From contig JAVSMW010000007.1 of assembly GCA_032027005.1 (NCBI GenBank), positions 1 to 64,000 of the forward strand: a stretch of 64,000 nucleotides of DNA, read 5' to 3'. The notes beneath the pieces are model-generated. The model did no database searches. It saw only the letters and a list, made by a program, of their open reading frames with translations, and had not been told where the DNA came from. Of the stretch, positions 51,336 through 59,046 are shown piece by piece (position 1 is the stretch's first letter; each line of letters starts with the position of its first letter). The position numbers were made by a program, and so were the translations under genes. Origin of the DNA: JAVSMW01 sp032027005. GTDB lineage: Bacteria; Bacillota; Thermincolia; Thermincolales; UBA2595.

Positions 51336-51866
51336 TCACCCCACCACATATGCCATTAATGTTCCCATGCCTATTGCCAGCCCATAGGGCAGGGATTCAC
51401 TGTATTCGGCCTTGTCCAGGCTTTTCAGGGTGTTCACCTTAAAAAAGCTGCCAAACAGAACACGCATGCTAAACCATAGGCTCTGAAGGGTTAACAAAAG
51501 ACGTTTTTGCCTGATCAGGACTACAATAGCCAAAACCCCTCCGGCCAAGCCAGCAGCAAGAAATGCCTTGAATACAAAAACACCGCCCTTTAAAGCCCCG
51601 ATGGCCCCGAGCAGCTTAACATCCCCGGCACCAAATCCTCCAAAGGCAAAGGGGATCAATAATAACCCAAATCCCAGGCCAAGTCCTTTAAGGCTCAACA
51701 GCAGGCCGGCCGTACCGCCGGCAATGCCGTGCAAAGCCAACCCGGCTAGAGCACCTGGAATTACAACATAGTTGTATATTTTTCGTTCCCTCAAATCTGT
51801 ATAAACCGAAATCACAACTACTGTAGCTACAACCAGGTTGATCAGGAATTCTGGGCTTAATTTCAT
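51336..51866 (-). CDS. Tad prepilin peptidase TadV (A24)
   Basis: Type IV prepilin peptidase core without the N-methylation domain, 176 residues, about six helices. Both aspartates are visible: YTDLRERKIYN and FGAGDVKLLGAIG (GxGD). Cleaves the Flp and TadE/G precursors. First gene after a c-di-GMP-I riboswitch, so the whole tadV-to-tadC series may answer to c-di-GMP. Confidence 0.93.
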   Translation of the reverse strand: MKLSPEFLINLVVATVVVISVYTDLRERKIYNYVVIPGALAGLALHGIAGGTAGLLLSLKGLGLGFGLLLIPFAFGGFGAGDVKLLGAIGALKGGVFVFKAFLAAGLAGGVLAIVVLIRQKRLLLTLQSLWFSMRVLFGSFFKVNTLKSLDKAEYSESLPYGLAIGMGTLMAYVVG

Positions 51867-51889
51867 TGGTTTTCACCCTTTTCATCAAC

Positions 51890-51913
51890 AGACCCTACTT
51901 TTTACAGTAGGGT
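51890..51913 (-). promoter_or_regulatory. Hairpin before tadV (expression platform candidate)
   Basis: GACCCTACT/AGTAGGGTC, 9-bp stem, just before the AAGGGTG ribosome site. The ACCCT arm could pair instead with the AGGGT of the ribosome site, which would allow translation control by the riboswitch. Confidence 0.4.
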
Positions 51914-51952
51914 CCGCTTCATCTTAATGCCAGTCTTCTTGACTGGGAAACC

Positions 51953-51990
51953 TCGGCCCTTCTCCATTAGAAGAAGGGCCGGTTTTTTTA
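51953..51990. terminator. Strong hairpin between riboswitch and tadV
   Basis: GGCCCTTCT/AGAAGGGCC, a 9-10-bp stem. On the plus strand it is followed by T7, a clear terminator; on the minus strand, the sense of the tad genes, only AGGTTTCCC follows. It could be part of the riboswitch platform or a barrier to antisense transcripts. Confidence 0.6.
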
Positions 51991-52001
51991 TCACCACTTC
52001 C

Positions 52002-52139
52002 CCTTCGGCAGCCTGGCGATCATAACAGAAGTGGTGAGTGGTGAGAATTTTTTATACTCTTCACTCTTCACTCCTCACTCACTGCCTTAGACCCATGGCT
52101 TTGCGCCGCCGTTTTTCAACGGGTTAGCCTTTTTCGTGA
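52002..52139 (-). ncRNA. c-di-GMP-I (GEMM-I) riboswitch before tadV
   Basis: Read on the minus strand it has ACGAAAAAGGCTAACC, a CCGTT-GAAA-AACGG stem with GNRA loop, GGCGCAAAGCC (tetraloop receptor and ligand region), GGGTCTAAG, a long variable stem, then GATCGCCAGG and CTGCCGAAGG. Order and bases match the GEMM-I consensus. The variable P3 stem is made of GAGTG/GTGAG heptamers. Controls tadV and probably the downstream tad genes. Confidence 0.88.
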
Positions 52140-52168
52140 GTACCTGTTTTTCAAAGTTAGGATTTCAA

Positions 52169-52669
52169 TTATATTGGATCAGTTTTACCAAGATTTTGTT
52201 TATACATAACCTTGGTCCTGTACAAACAAGTTCTTGAACCCATTAGGATAGAATGAATCGTCCTTGACATCAGGCTGTAATTTATAGATTTAGTTAAATC
52301 AAAACAATAAATAGTGCTTCCCTGACATAAATCGTAGACCCTTTTTAAGGTTTCCGGTTCATCTTTGCTGGTCAGGCAATAAAACCCCGGAAAAATTTTA
52401 ACCAGACGTTCAAGTATCATTTGGGTTTGATCAACTGACCCCAAATCCGCTATCACTACTTCTAAGGGTTTTATACAGGTATCTGCATAAACATCACGAA
52501 TTAAGCCTTCGATTACGTTTTCCTGGTTCCTTACTAAAAAGACCAGGGTCATTCCCGGCAGGTCAGTGCGCCGGGTTTGTTTCTTGCAGGCCATTACCCG
52601 GCCTGCAAAAACCGCTAAACAACATGATGCAATAACTAAAGCTGTTACTGCCAACCAGCCCAGATACAT
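52169..52669 (-). CDS. Small glycosyltransferase-like membrane protein in tad locus
   Basis: A 166-residue protein: one N-terminal helix (WLAVTALVIASCCLAVFAG), then the first half of a GT-A (family 2-like) fold (LPGMTLVFLVRNQENVIEGL, VVIADLGSVDQTQ). The usual second half with the catalytic base is not present, so an enzymatic role is uncertain. GAGGGTGAT about 7 nt before ATG 52669. Between flp and the second riboswitch; similar genes occur in Tad loci of related Clostridia, as far as I know. Confidence 0.65.
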   Translation of the reverse strand: MYLGWLAVTALVIASCCLAVFAGRVMACKKQTRRTDLPGMTLVFLVRNQENVIEGLIRDVYADTCIKPLEVVIADLGSVDQTQMILERLVKIFPGFYCLTSKDEPETLKRVYDLCQGSTIYCFDLTKSINYSLMSRTIHSILMGSRTCLYRTKVMYKQNLGKTDPI

Positions 52670-52774
52670 ATCTCGATCACCCTCAAAAGATATTTTATTT
52701 ATCTTATGAGGCAAGATCCTATAGTGCTAAAGATTATGTGTCCTCAGGCAGGTCTTTTGCTTAAATCTTAACTA

Positions 52775-52948
52775 CTAGGGAGCCGCAGGCAAGGTATCAC
52801 TTACCTTTTGGAATTGGGCGACAAGCTTTGGTCCCATTACAACCAGCACGGCAATAACACCAATTACCAGCAGTGCAAGGATTAACCCATACTCGGTCAT
52901 ACCCTGTCCTCTTTCTTCTTTCCAAAGATTCTTAATCATTGTCAACAT
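52775..52948 (-). CDS. flp: Flp/Tad major pilin
   Basis: A 57-residue prepilin with basic leader and cleavage site EERGQGMTEYGLILALLV, where the Glu five residues after the cut and the adjacent Tyr are the Flp signature; then one hydrophobic helix and a short tail. AAGGAGGTG 7 nt before ATG 52948 sets the start. Behind a c-di-GMP-I riboswitch and terminator. Confidence 0.95.
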   Translation of the reverse strand: MLTMIKNLWKEERGQGMTEYGLILALLVIGVIAVLVVMGPKLVAQFQKVSDTLPAAP

Positions 52949-53000
52949 GAATTTCACCTCCTTCCATTGATAATTTATCTCTGCCGACAGGGGCATCTGA

Positions 53001-53045
53001 AAATAATAAAGCCTTTCTCAGAGCACCTGGCAGGCAGAGAAAGGC
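53001..53045 (-). terminator. Riboswitch-controlled terminator before flp
   Basis: GCCTTTCTC/GAGAAAGGC, 9-bp stem with a large GC-rich loop, followed on the minus strand by TTTATTATTTT. It lies between aptamer and flp ribosome site, the place of an expression platform. Confidence 0.85.
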
Positions 53046-53086
53046 TAACAAAGCTAAAAAGCTTAAAAAAGCTAAAGCTTAAATTC

Positions 53087-53216
53087 CTTTCGGCTGCCTG
53101 GCGATCATAACAGAAGTGGTGAGTGGTGATAATTCTTTTACTCACTTCACTGTTCACTTCTATCTTAGACCCATAGCTTTGCGTCACCGCTTTTCAACGG
53201 TTTTGCCTTTATCGTA
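53087..53216 (-). ncRNA. c-di-GMP-I (GEMM-I) riboswitch before flp
   Basis: On the minus strand: ACGATAAAGGCAAAACC, CCGTT-GAAA-AGCGG, GTGACGCAAAGC, GGGTCTAAG, variable stem, GATCGCCAGGCAGCCGAAAG. All parts of the GEMM-I consensus are present. The variable P3 is AGAAGTG..CACTTCT closed around GTGA repeats. A terminator and the flp ribosome site follow, so c-di-GMP likely sets pilin transcription. No strong promoter is seen; a TATATT lies near 53228-53233 on this strand. Confidence 0.93.
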
Positions 53217-53322
53217 GAATTTTTTAATATACGAGTGTGGTTGTATATTATCACATCTTTAGACACTTGTCTACATCATTTTTCCAAAAAACCGAAAATA
53301 TTCTAATGTCTGGAATAAAAAA

Positions 53323-53531
53323 GTTAGCCTGAATCCGTGAAATGATAATTTAAAAACTGCAGGAAAAGGTAGATATTTGGCGAATTTCATAGATATAAAG
53401 AGATAAAAAGAATGCATTGCATTCACNCGAACGAAAACCGGGCAGCCAATTTTCCATAATAACACCAAATTGAAAGCCGTGTTTTGTATTGCTAAACAAA
53501 AAAACTGAATGTTTCACGGATTCAGGGTTAG
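53323..53531 (+). mobile_element. Insertion sequence, collapsed at an assembly gap
   Basis: Perfect 15-bp inverted repeats, CCTGAATCCGTGAAA (53328-53342) and its complement (53512-53526), are flanked by a 5-bp target duplication GTTAG (53323-53327, 53527-53531). The N at 53427 marks the missing centre. What remains reads as a start (Met-His-Cys-Ile-His) before and a C-terminal tail (RTKTGQPIF, ending AKQKN) after the N, as in a transposase. Family not assigned. Confidence 0.88.
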
Positions 53532-54511
53532 GTAATAGGTATGGCAAACATGATTTTGGTCCCCTGACCCGGTTTAGTTTCAATATTCATGTTACCGCTC
53601 AGCAGGTCGATCCTTTCTCTCATACCGATAAGTCCTAACCTGGTTCTCATGTTATTGTTTAATGTCTTGGCCAATATAAACCCGACACCATCATCTTCCA
53701 CAACAGTCTTCACCATATTATCATTGATTTCAACCGTCACCCTGACCCCAGTTGCCCCGGCATGTTTAACGACATTGTTCAGGGCTTCCTGAATCAGTCT
53801 GAACAAGGCTATCTCCAAGGCCGGCTCAAACCTGCATTCTCTGCCGCGGAAACTGGTAAGGATAGGAAGATTGTTTTTCTCCCGGAAATCTTCGATATAC
53901 CTTTTCAGGGCAGGTATCAAACCCAAGTCATCCAATGCCATTGGACGCAGGTCAAATATGATTTTCCGGACATCCTGCAAATTACTTATGACTGTCTTTT
54001 TTAGTTCCTTCAACTCATCCCTGACTTTTTCAGGGTCTGCGTCCATGAGTTTTTCACAAAACTCCATCCTTAATACTACATTGGCCAAAGACTGGGCAGG
54101 ACCGTCGTGAATTTCCCGGGACAACCTTTTGCGTTCTTCCTCCTGAGCCTTGATAATCTGCCAACCCATCTGTTGTCTTTGTTTTGAGCCTTCCAATTGA
54201 ACGTTGATGTCTCTTAAGTTGCCTGTGATAAAATCTTTTACCACGCCAACCTGTGAGACCATATTTTCTGCTTTCTCAGCCGTTTCCCGCAAATTAAGCA
54301 GACTTGTTTCAAGCTCTTGTCTTTCATACTGAAGGTGGCTCTGTCCGTCAATTTCCACCAGGGCATTGGTTAGTCGCAGACATTCACTTCGGGCATTTTC
54401 CGCTAACTGAAATAATTGGTTCTGACCGGACTCCAATGTCTTAATGGTTTCGGCAAAAACATGCTCCAATGATTCCAACTGTTGACAGCATCCTTCTCCT
54501 GCCATGGTCAT
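53528..54511 (-). CDS. DegS-like sensor histidine kinase, cytoplasmic
   Basis: A 327-residue NarL-class kinase: N-terminal DegS-type coiled coil (about 1-130), HisKA_3 with phospho-His in RKRLSREIHDGPAQSLANVV, and HATPase_c (EALNNVVKHAGA, DDGVGF). No membrane helix, like DegS. No response regulator is adjacent, unusual for this class. AGGAGG before ATG. Its TAA lies within the target duplication of an IS element. Confidence 0.9.
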   Translation of the reverse strand: MTMAGEGCCQQLESLEHVFAETIKTLESGQNQLFQLAENARSECLRLTNALVEIDGQSHLQYERQELETSLLNLRETAEKAENMVSQVGVVKDFITGNLRDINVQLEGSKQRQQMGWQIIKAQEEERKRLSREIHDGPAQSLANVVLRMEFCEKLMDADPEKVRDELKELKKTVISNLQDVRKIIFDLRPMALDDLGLIPALKRYIEDFREKNNLPILTSFRGRECRFEPALEIALFRLIQEALNNVVKHAGATGVRVTVEINDNMVKTVVEDDGVGFILAKTLNNNMRTRLGLIGMRERIDLLSGNMNIETKPGQGTKIMFAIPIT

Positions 54512-54591
54512 GAATTATCCTCCTAATGTCTACGTCAATTCTATTATCGATAAAAATTTCAAAAACTTTAAACAAAATGCGAAAAAACAGC

Positions 54592-54622
54592 AAAAAGAAA
54601 AAGGGCCGAGTGACCCTTTCCA
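54592..54622 (-). terminator. Terminator after phosphohexomutase
   Basis: AAAGGG/CCCTTT with an 8-nt loop followed by TTTC on the minus strand. Confidence 0.8.
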
Positions 54623-54630
54623 TTTCTAAA

Positions 54631-56052
54631 TTATAGACCAAGCATCTCTCTGGTAGCCTGCTGAATTGTCATAATCTTTTCCTTTTGATCTGTTTCCACA
54701 TAGACTCTAAACAATGGTTCTGTGCCGGAGGGCCGGATCAGTACCCAGCTGCCATCAGCCAGAACAAATTTTTTGCCGTCAAGGGACAGGGTTTTGGTCA
54801 CCGCAATTCCGGCAATACTGGTCGGAGCCAGCTCTTTAATCAGGCCAAGGACCCGCTCCTTGTCTTCAGGTGTTGTATGAATATCCAGCCTTTCATTTAA
54901 GAGGGCGCCGAATTTGGCTTCAAGCGATTTGAGAATCTCCTGGATGGGCTTTTTCTCTTCAGCTACCAGTTCGGCAATCAGGGCCGCAGCCAAAATACCA
55001 TCTTTTTCAGGGATGTGACCGACAATACTTAACCCGCCACTTTCTTCACCACCTAAAATACTTCCCCTTTTCATCATTGACTCACCCATATACTTAAAAC
55101 CAACGGGTGTTTCGTCAACTTCCTGGCCATAATAGGCGGCAATCCGATCAAGCATATGGGTTGTCGCTACAGTTCTGGCCACCGGCCCTTTGATGCCCCG
55201 GGAGTTAATTAAATGGTAATAGATCAGAAACAGCACCTGATTAGGAACAATATATGTACCATCACTGTCGATGATGCCAAAACGATCGGCGTCGCCGTCT
55301 AAGGCCAACCCCAAATCTGCCCCGCCCGAGATTACCTGCTCTTTTAGCTCGACCAATACTTTAGCCGACGGCTCAGGGAGCGAGCCGCCAAAGAGGGTAT
55401 CCCGGTAGCCATGGATTACTTTTACTTCACACCCGGCGTCTCTTAATATTGTTTCCAGGTAGCCTATTCCGGCCCCATACATCGGGTCTACTACTACCTT
55501 TAGTTTAGCCTTGCCGATTCCCGCCAGATTTACCAGTGTCTTTAAATGAGCAATATAAGCCTCATAGGGTTCAATATCCTTGACTAATCCCATCTCCCTG
55601 GCTTTATCAAAACGGAGCTCTTTATATTGCCCGCGCTCCAGTACTTTTTGCACATTAATCTCAATCTCGTCAGTAATGTAAGGCAGCGCAGGTCCGGCAT
55701 ATTCGGGAATGAATTTGATCCCATTGTATTCTGGTGGATTATGGCTGGCAGTCAACATCAAGGCCCCCCCTGCCGACAGGTGCTTCACCGCAAAAGCGGT
55801 CACAGGTGTCGGAGTAGCTCTGCTGGTCATATACACGGTAATTCCGTTGCCGCAAAGCACCTCCGCCACGGCCTGAGCAAATTGTTCCGACAAGAATCTG
55901 TTGTCATAGCCAATTACAACTCCGCGGTCACACATATCATGATTGCAGATATACTCACCGACGGCCTGGGTTACAAACTTAACATTTTCAAAGGTAAACT
56001 CCCGGGCAACTATTTCCCTCCAGCCATCTGTGCCAAATTTGATTTTAGGCAT
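54631..56052 (-). CDS. Phosphoglucomutase/phosphomannomutase family protein
   Basis: Alpha-D-phosphohexomutase of 473 residues. Catalytic phospho-Ser in LTASHNPPEYNG, metal loop DGDADRFG, sugar loop GGEESGG and phosphate loop RPSGTEPLFRVY are all present. Interconverts hexose 1- and 6-phosphates, supplying sugar nucleotides for wall and glycan synthesis. Substrate (Glc, Man, GlcN) is not decided. Single gene with terminator. Confidence 0.95.
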   Translation of the reverse strand: MPKIKFGTDGWREIVAREFTFENVKFVTQAVGEYICNHDMCDRGVVIGYDNRFLSEQFAQAVAEVLCGNGITVYMTSRATPTPVTAFAVKHLSAGGALMLTASHNPPEYNGIKFIPEYAGPALPYITDEIEINVQKVLERGQYKELRFDKAREMGLVKDIEPYEAYIAHLKTLVNLAGIGKAKLKVVVDPMYGAGIGYLETILRDAGCEVKVIHGYRDTLFGGSLPEPSAKVLVELKEQVISGGADLGLALDGDADRFGIIDSDGTYIVPNQVLFLIYYHLINSRGIKGPVARTVATTHMLDRIAAYYGQEVDETPVGFKYMGESMMKRGSILGGEESGGLSIVGHIPEKDGILAAALIAELVAEEKKPIQEILKSLEAKFGALLNERLDIHTTPEDKERVLGLIKELAPTSIAGIAVTKTLSLDGKKFVLADGSWVLIRPSGTEPLFRVYVETDQKEKIMTIQQATREMLGL

Positions 56053-56194
56053 TATGCAGGCCTCCTTTGGTATCTCTTAGAAATCTCATGCAAAAACAAC
56101 GCATTTTTAGTTTATTTCTATCAGTGCGCAAATATTTCCTTTGGGCCATAAAATTTTTCTGAATACTGCTATTTTGTGGCCTGCCTACCACACC

Positions 56195-56737
56195 TTAGAT
56201 TTCCCTGTCACTAATATCTGTTACACTGGCAATGCCTTCGTATTTTGTCTGAATATTAAGGTCACCGGGTGTGACCGGCCTGTTCTGGCTTTTGGGCAAA
56301 ACACTGAGTTCTCCATCGGTTTCCAATATAGCGTATTCCACCTGGCTGAAATCAAAATAACCCTTTTCCCGCAATTGGGCCATCAGGTCATCCATTGTAT
56401 AACGCATCACACCCATATTGCCTTCGAGAACTTTACCATTATGAATTACCAAGACCGGTTCACCCCGCAGGAGTTTGCGCAAAGGGCGGCTTTCCAGCAC
56501 TACGTAGCCGTTTAAGATTAACAGCGCAATAAATGTGAGAAGTGCGGCAAAGGCTCCCCATATGTTTACATTCATATTCGTGGCCATGATGGCCGCCATT
56601 GCTCCTATAGATGTCCCGGATACAAAATCAAAAAAAGTCAGTTGTGAAAACTGCCTCCTTCCGATGAGCCTGGTCAAAACCAAGAGAACAATAAAAGCAA
56701 AGGCCGCCCTTAAGATTCCCTCCATGATAACAGCCAT
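56195..56737 (-). CDS. DUF421 family membrane protein (YetF-like)
   Basis: 180 residues: three N-terminal helices with TRLIGRRQFSQLTFFDFV, then the cytoplasmic DUF421 domain (PVLVIHNGKVLEGNM, QLREKGYFDFSQVEYAILE), the part with the conserved Arg/Lys pocket. Role unknown; YetF proteins are linked to spore germination in Bacillus. GGAGGG precedes ATG. Monocistronic. Confidence 0.92.
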   Translation of the reverse strand: MAVIMEGILRAAFAFIVLLVLTRLIGRRQFSQLTFFDFVSGTSIGAMAAIMATNMNVNIWGAFAALLTFIALLILNGYVVLESRPLRKLLRGEPVLVIHNGKVLEGNMGVMRYTMDDLMAQLREKGYFDFSQVEYAILETDGELSVLPKSQNRPVTPGDLNIQTKYEGIASVTDISDREI

Positions 56738-56806
56738 ACATATCCCTCCGCAGCATAATTGTTAACGCTTGTATTATTTGTATTGCCGCGGATTATTATG
56801 CCATAC

Positions 56807-56850
56807 GAGTGAGGAGTGGAGAGCGGGGAGGCTACCCACTGGCCACTCTT
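56807..56850. repeat. Heptamer repeat running into the methyltransferase stop codon
   Basis: GAGTGAGGAGTGGAGAG then CCCACTGGCCACTCTT. The right part encodes the last residues (Arg-Val-Ala-Ser-Gly) and TAG of the MtrH-type gene. Confidence 0.8.
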
Positions 56851-57647
56851 ACCGGGCCAATCCTGTTCTTCCGGTATGCGTTGGAGAAATTCCGGCAAAA
56901 CTTATCGCGGCCCATTAGTGCTTCGGTAGCGAGAATTGTGGCTAGAATATCCCGGCTGCAGGGGTCTAAGATGGCCGAATCCATACCGGCAAACATGGCA
57001 ATAGTCAGGAAGTTTTGATTAACAACTTTTCGTAGGGGCATACCAAATGAAATGTTGCTTAAACCCGATGTAATTTTAATTGTCGGAAATACCTCTTTGA
57101 TTGCTTTTGCTGCTTCCACAAACTTCAGCAAAGATTGGTTATCTGCTGATAAAGCAATAACCAAAGGATCAATATGGATTCTTTCAGGTGCAATATCATG
57201 TTTTTGTGCCTTATCAACTATGGTTTTGGTAATCTCAACTCTTGTTGGCACATCTGAAGGTATCCCTCTGTTATCACAGGTAAGTGCGACAACCTGCCAT
57301 GTGGTACCCTGGATTAGCGGAAAAATTATGCCACACTTATCGCCCTCCTCTGATACCGAGTTGATAATGCCCGGACCTTTGGCATGTTCAAGCACCTGGG
57401 CAATAGCCCTGGGATTTGGACTATCAATACATAAGGGCTTATCTGTGGCATCCTGGACGATATTCATCAACCAGAGCAGGGTGTCAACTTCTAAATCAGG
57501 CGATGTACTGGCACAGATATCAATGAAGTCAGCCCCCGCTTCAGCCTGGCTTTTCGCCAGGTTCCAAATAAATTTTTCGTCTTTTGTTTCTATGGCATTT
57601 TTGACACTGGGAATTGTTCCATTAATCTTTTCTCCAATGACTATCAA
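56832..57647 (-). CDS. MtrH/MtgA-type methyl-corrinoid:tetrahydrofolate methyltransferase
   Basis: A 271-residue pterin-binding TIM barrel of the DHPS/MeTr family: IVIGEKINGTIPSVKNAI, QAEAGADFIDICAS, DSPNP, TCDNRG, HIDPLVIAL, ITSGLSNISFGMP. Likely moves the methyl group from the corrinoid protein to tetrahydrofolate (or the reverse), feeding the Wood-Ljungdahl methyl branch. TTG 57647 with AAAGGAG 9 nt upstream. Last gene of the TRAP-methyltransferase operon; its C-terminus is replaced by repeat. Confidence 0.9.
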   Translation of the reverse strand: MIVIGEKINGTIPSVKNAIETKDEKFIWNLAKSQAEAGADFIDICASTSPDLEVDTLLWLMNIVQDATDKPLCIDSPNPRAIAQVLEHAKGPGIINSVSEEGDKCGIIFPLIQGTTWQVVALTCDNRGIPSDVPTRVEITKTIVDKAQKHDIAPERIHIDPLVIALSADNQSLLKFVEAAKAIKEVFPTIKITSGLSNISFGMPLRKVVNQNFLTIAMFAGMDSAILDPCSRDILATILATEALMGRDKFCRNFSNAYRKNRIGPVRVASG

Positions 57648-57708
57648 TTTAAGCTGCTCCTTTCCGCAGTGTATGTATAGGTACTGTTAGTCCGGTAATC
57701 TGCCAATT

Positions 57709-57837
57709 CTAACCTTCAATCATCTGAAAAATTAAGGCATTGACAATTTTTTCTCTAAAATTTTCATCAGGGTAAATATCACTTAGGCTACCCTTCAATT
57801 CCTCCAGCAGTTCCAATACACTTTTCTCTTTTTCCAC
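57709..57837 (-). CDS. 42-residue protein inside the methyltransferase operon
   Basis: GTG 57837 lies 10 nt after AAGGAGG and opens 42 codons (MEKEKSVLELLEELKGSL, then IYPDENFREKIVNALIFQ, ending MIEG). It is charged and helical, placed 15 bp behind the UroD-type gene and about 60 bp before the MtrH-type gene. No family recognised. The strong ribosome site and tight packing support it; it could be a small regulator or subunit. Confidence 0.6.
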   Translation of the reverse strand: MEKEKSVLELLEELKGSLSDIYPDENFREKIVNALIFQMIEG

Positions 57838-57852
57838 TGTTTTAGTACCTCC

Positions 57853-59010
57853 TTATTTGTATACACCATACTCGTGGACAAACTGGTTAACTGCTTTTAA
57901 GTTTTCTATATTTACATCCCCTTTAGATAACAGGGCCTGTTCAATTGACAGCATAAACCCGCCTCCAGGAGCACATTCATCAATGAGTTTTTTGGCAAAA
58001 TCAAGACATTCCGCTTTAGTGCCATACTTTAACAGAGAAGTGGGGACTGCTCCCATAATAGTTAGCTTATCGCCAATCCTTTTTTTGGCTTCGAACACAT
58101 CATCAGCTTCCAGCAAAGCGATGGCACTTGATTTGGGAAGTTCATTGAGATAGTCATATAATGGTGTCCAGTTACCCTCCATGAACAGTATGGTTTTAGA
58201 ACCCATTTCATGAATATTCAACAACATTCTTTTAAAAGTGGGCCAGAAAAACCTTTCGAAATTTTTCGGTCCCAAAAATGTAGGAGCATGCAAGGTGCAA
58301 ATCGCATATGGAAAATCTCCGGCTATGGCCGAAGCGGCTAATTGCATATACATGGGGAACAATGCTTCACAGGCGGCGGTTAGCTTATCAGGACACCTTC
58401 TCATATCAAGGGAAACCCCCTTAAATCCTCTTAACCGGTCAAAGATAACGTCAAAAGGAGGATATGCTTTAGCACCTGCTATTGCTACGACTCCATGTTC
58501 TTTTTGTACGGCACCGGTTACTTTTTGCCTGGCCTGCACAAAATCAGCAAGGGCTACTGCGGCCTCTTTTAAACTTGCTAAGTTATCGGGGTATGATTTA
58601 TTTAAGGCGGGAAACTTGCGGGGAAAAAACTTATTGATCAGAAATTTGAGAGGATCTTCAATTAACTCCGGATATTCTTCTTCCAGCATCGGGGTATTTT
58701 CGTGGTGCTGGATAGTAACTCCATCACTTGACACAAAATATGTCTTACTGCCCAAGATGCCGAGTGTTTTCATAGGTACTATCAATCCCTCAAACAGGGT
58801 TCCATCCCAATAAATATCATTAAACTTCTTGGAATATACTTCTACCTGTTTGTCAGTGTCATCTATACATTCCTGCACAGTGCTGCCCGCATAGGCAATG
58901 GACCAGGTTAAAGTATTTGCAATAACCGGGACCCTATCAGGCTCCTGATGGTTTGCGGTTGTTTTAATCCGGTTTACTCTAGCTTCATATAATTTAGCAG
59001 CTTCACTCAT
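57853..59010 (-). CDS. UroD-family corrinoid methyltransferase (substrate-specific MT1 candidate)
   Basis: A 385-residue uroporphyrinogen-decarboxylase-fold protein (NHQEPDRVPVIAN start, TLHAPTFLGPKNFERFFWP, FMEGNWTPLYDYLNELP, GGGFMLSIEQ). Such proteins act as zinc methyltransferases (MtaA, CmuA, O-demethylase components), not as heme enzymes, when next to corrinoid genes. Likely moves a methyl from the imported substrate to the corrinoid protein. A zinc triad cannot be named with certainty. GGGGGCA precedes ATG. Confidence 0.87.
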   Translation of the reverse strand: MSEAAKLYEARVNRIKTTANHQEPDRVPVIANTLTWSIAYAGSTVQECIDDTDKQVEVYSKKFNDIYWDGTLFEGLIVPMKTLGILGSKTYFVSSDGVTIQHHENTPMLEEEYPELIEDPLKFLINKFFPRKFPALNKSYPDNLASLKEAAVALADFVQARQKVTGAVQKEHGVVAIAGAKAYPPFDVIFDRLRGFKGVSLDMRRCPDKLTAACEALFPMYMQLAASAIAGDFPYAICTLHAPTFLGPKNFERFFWPTFKRMLLNIHEMGSKTILFMEGNWTPLYDYLNELPKSSAIALLEADDVFEAKKRIGDKLTIMGAVPTSLLKYGTKAECLDFAKKLIDECAPGGGFMLSIEQALLSKGDVNIENLKAVNQFVHEYGVYK

Positions 59011-59046
59011 CTGTGTGCCCCCTTCCGATACTTAAACTATCTTTTG

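Noticed and set aside
53271..53583. Minus-strand frames crossing the N at 53427
   Set aside because: They lie across the IS ends and gap; the transposase remnant is on the plus strand.
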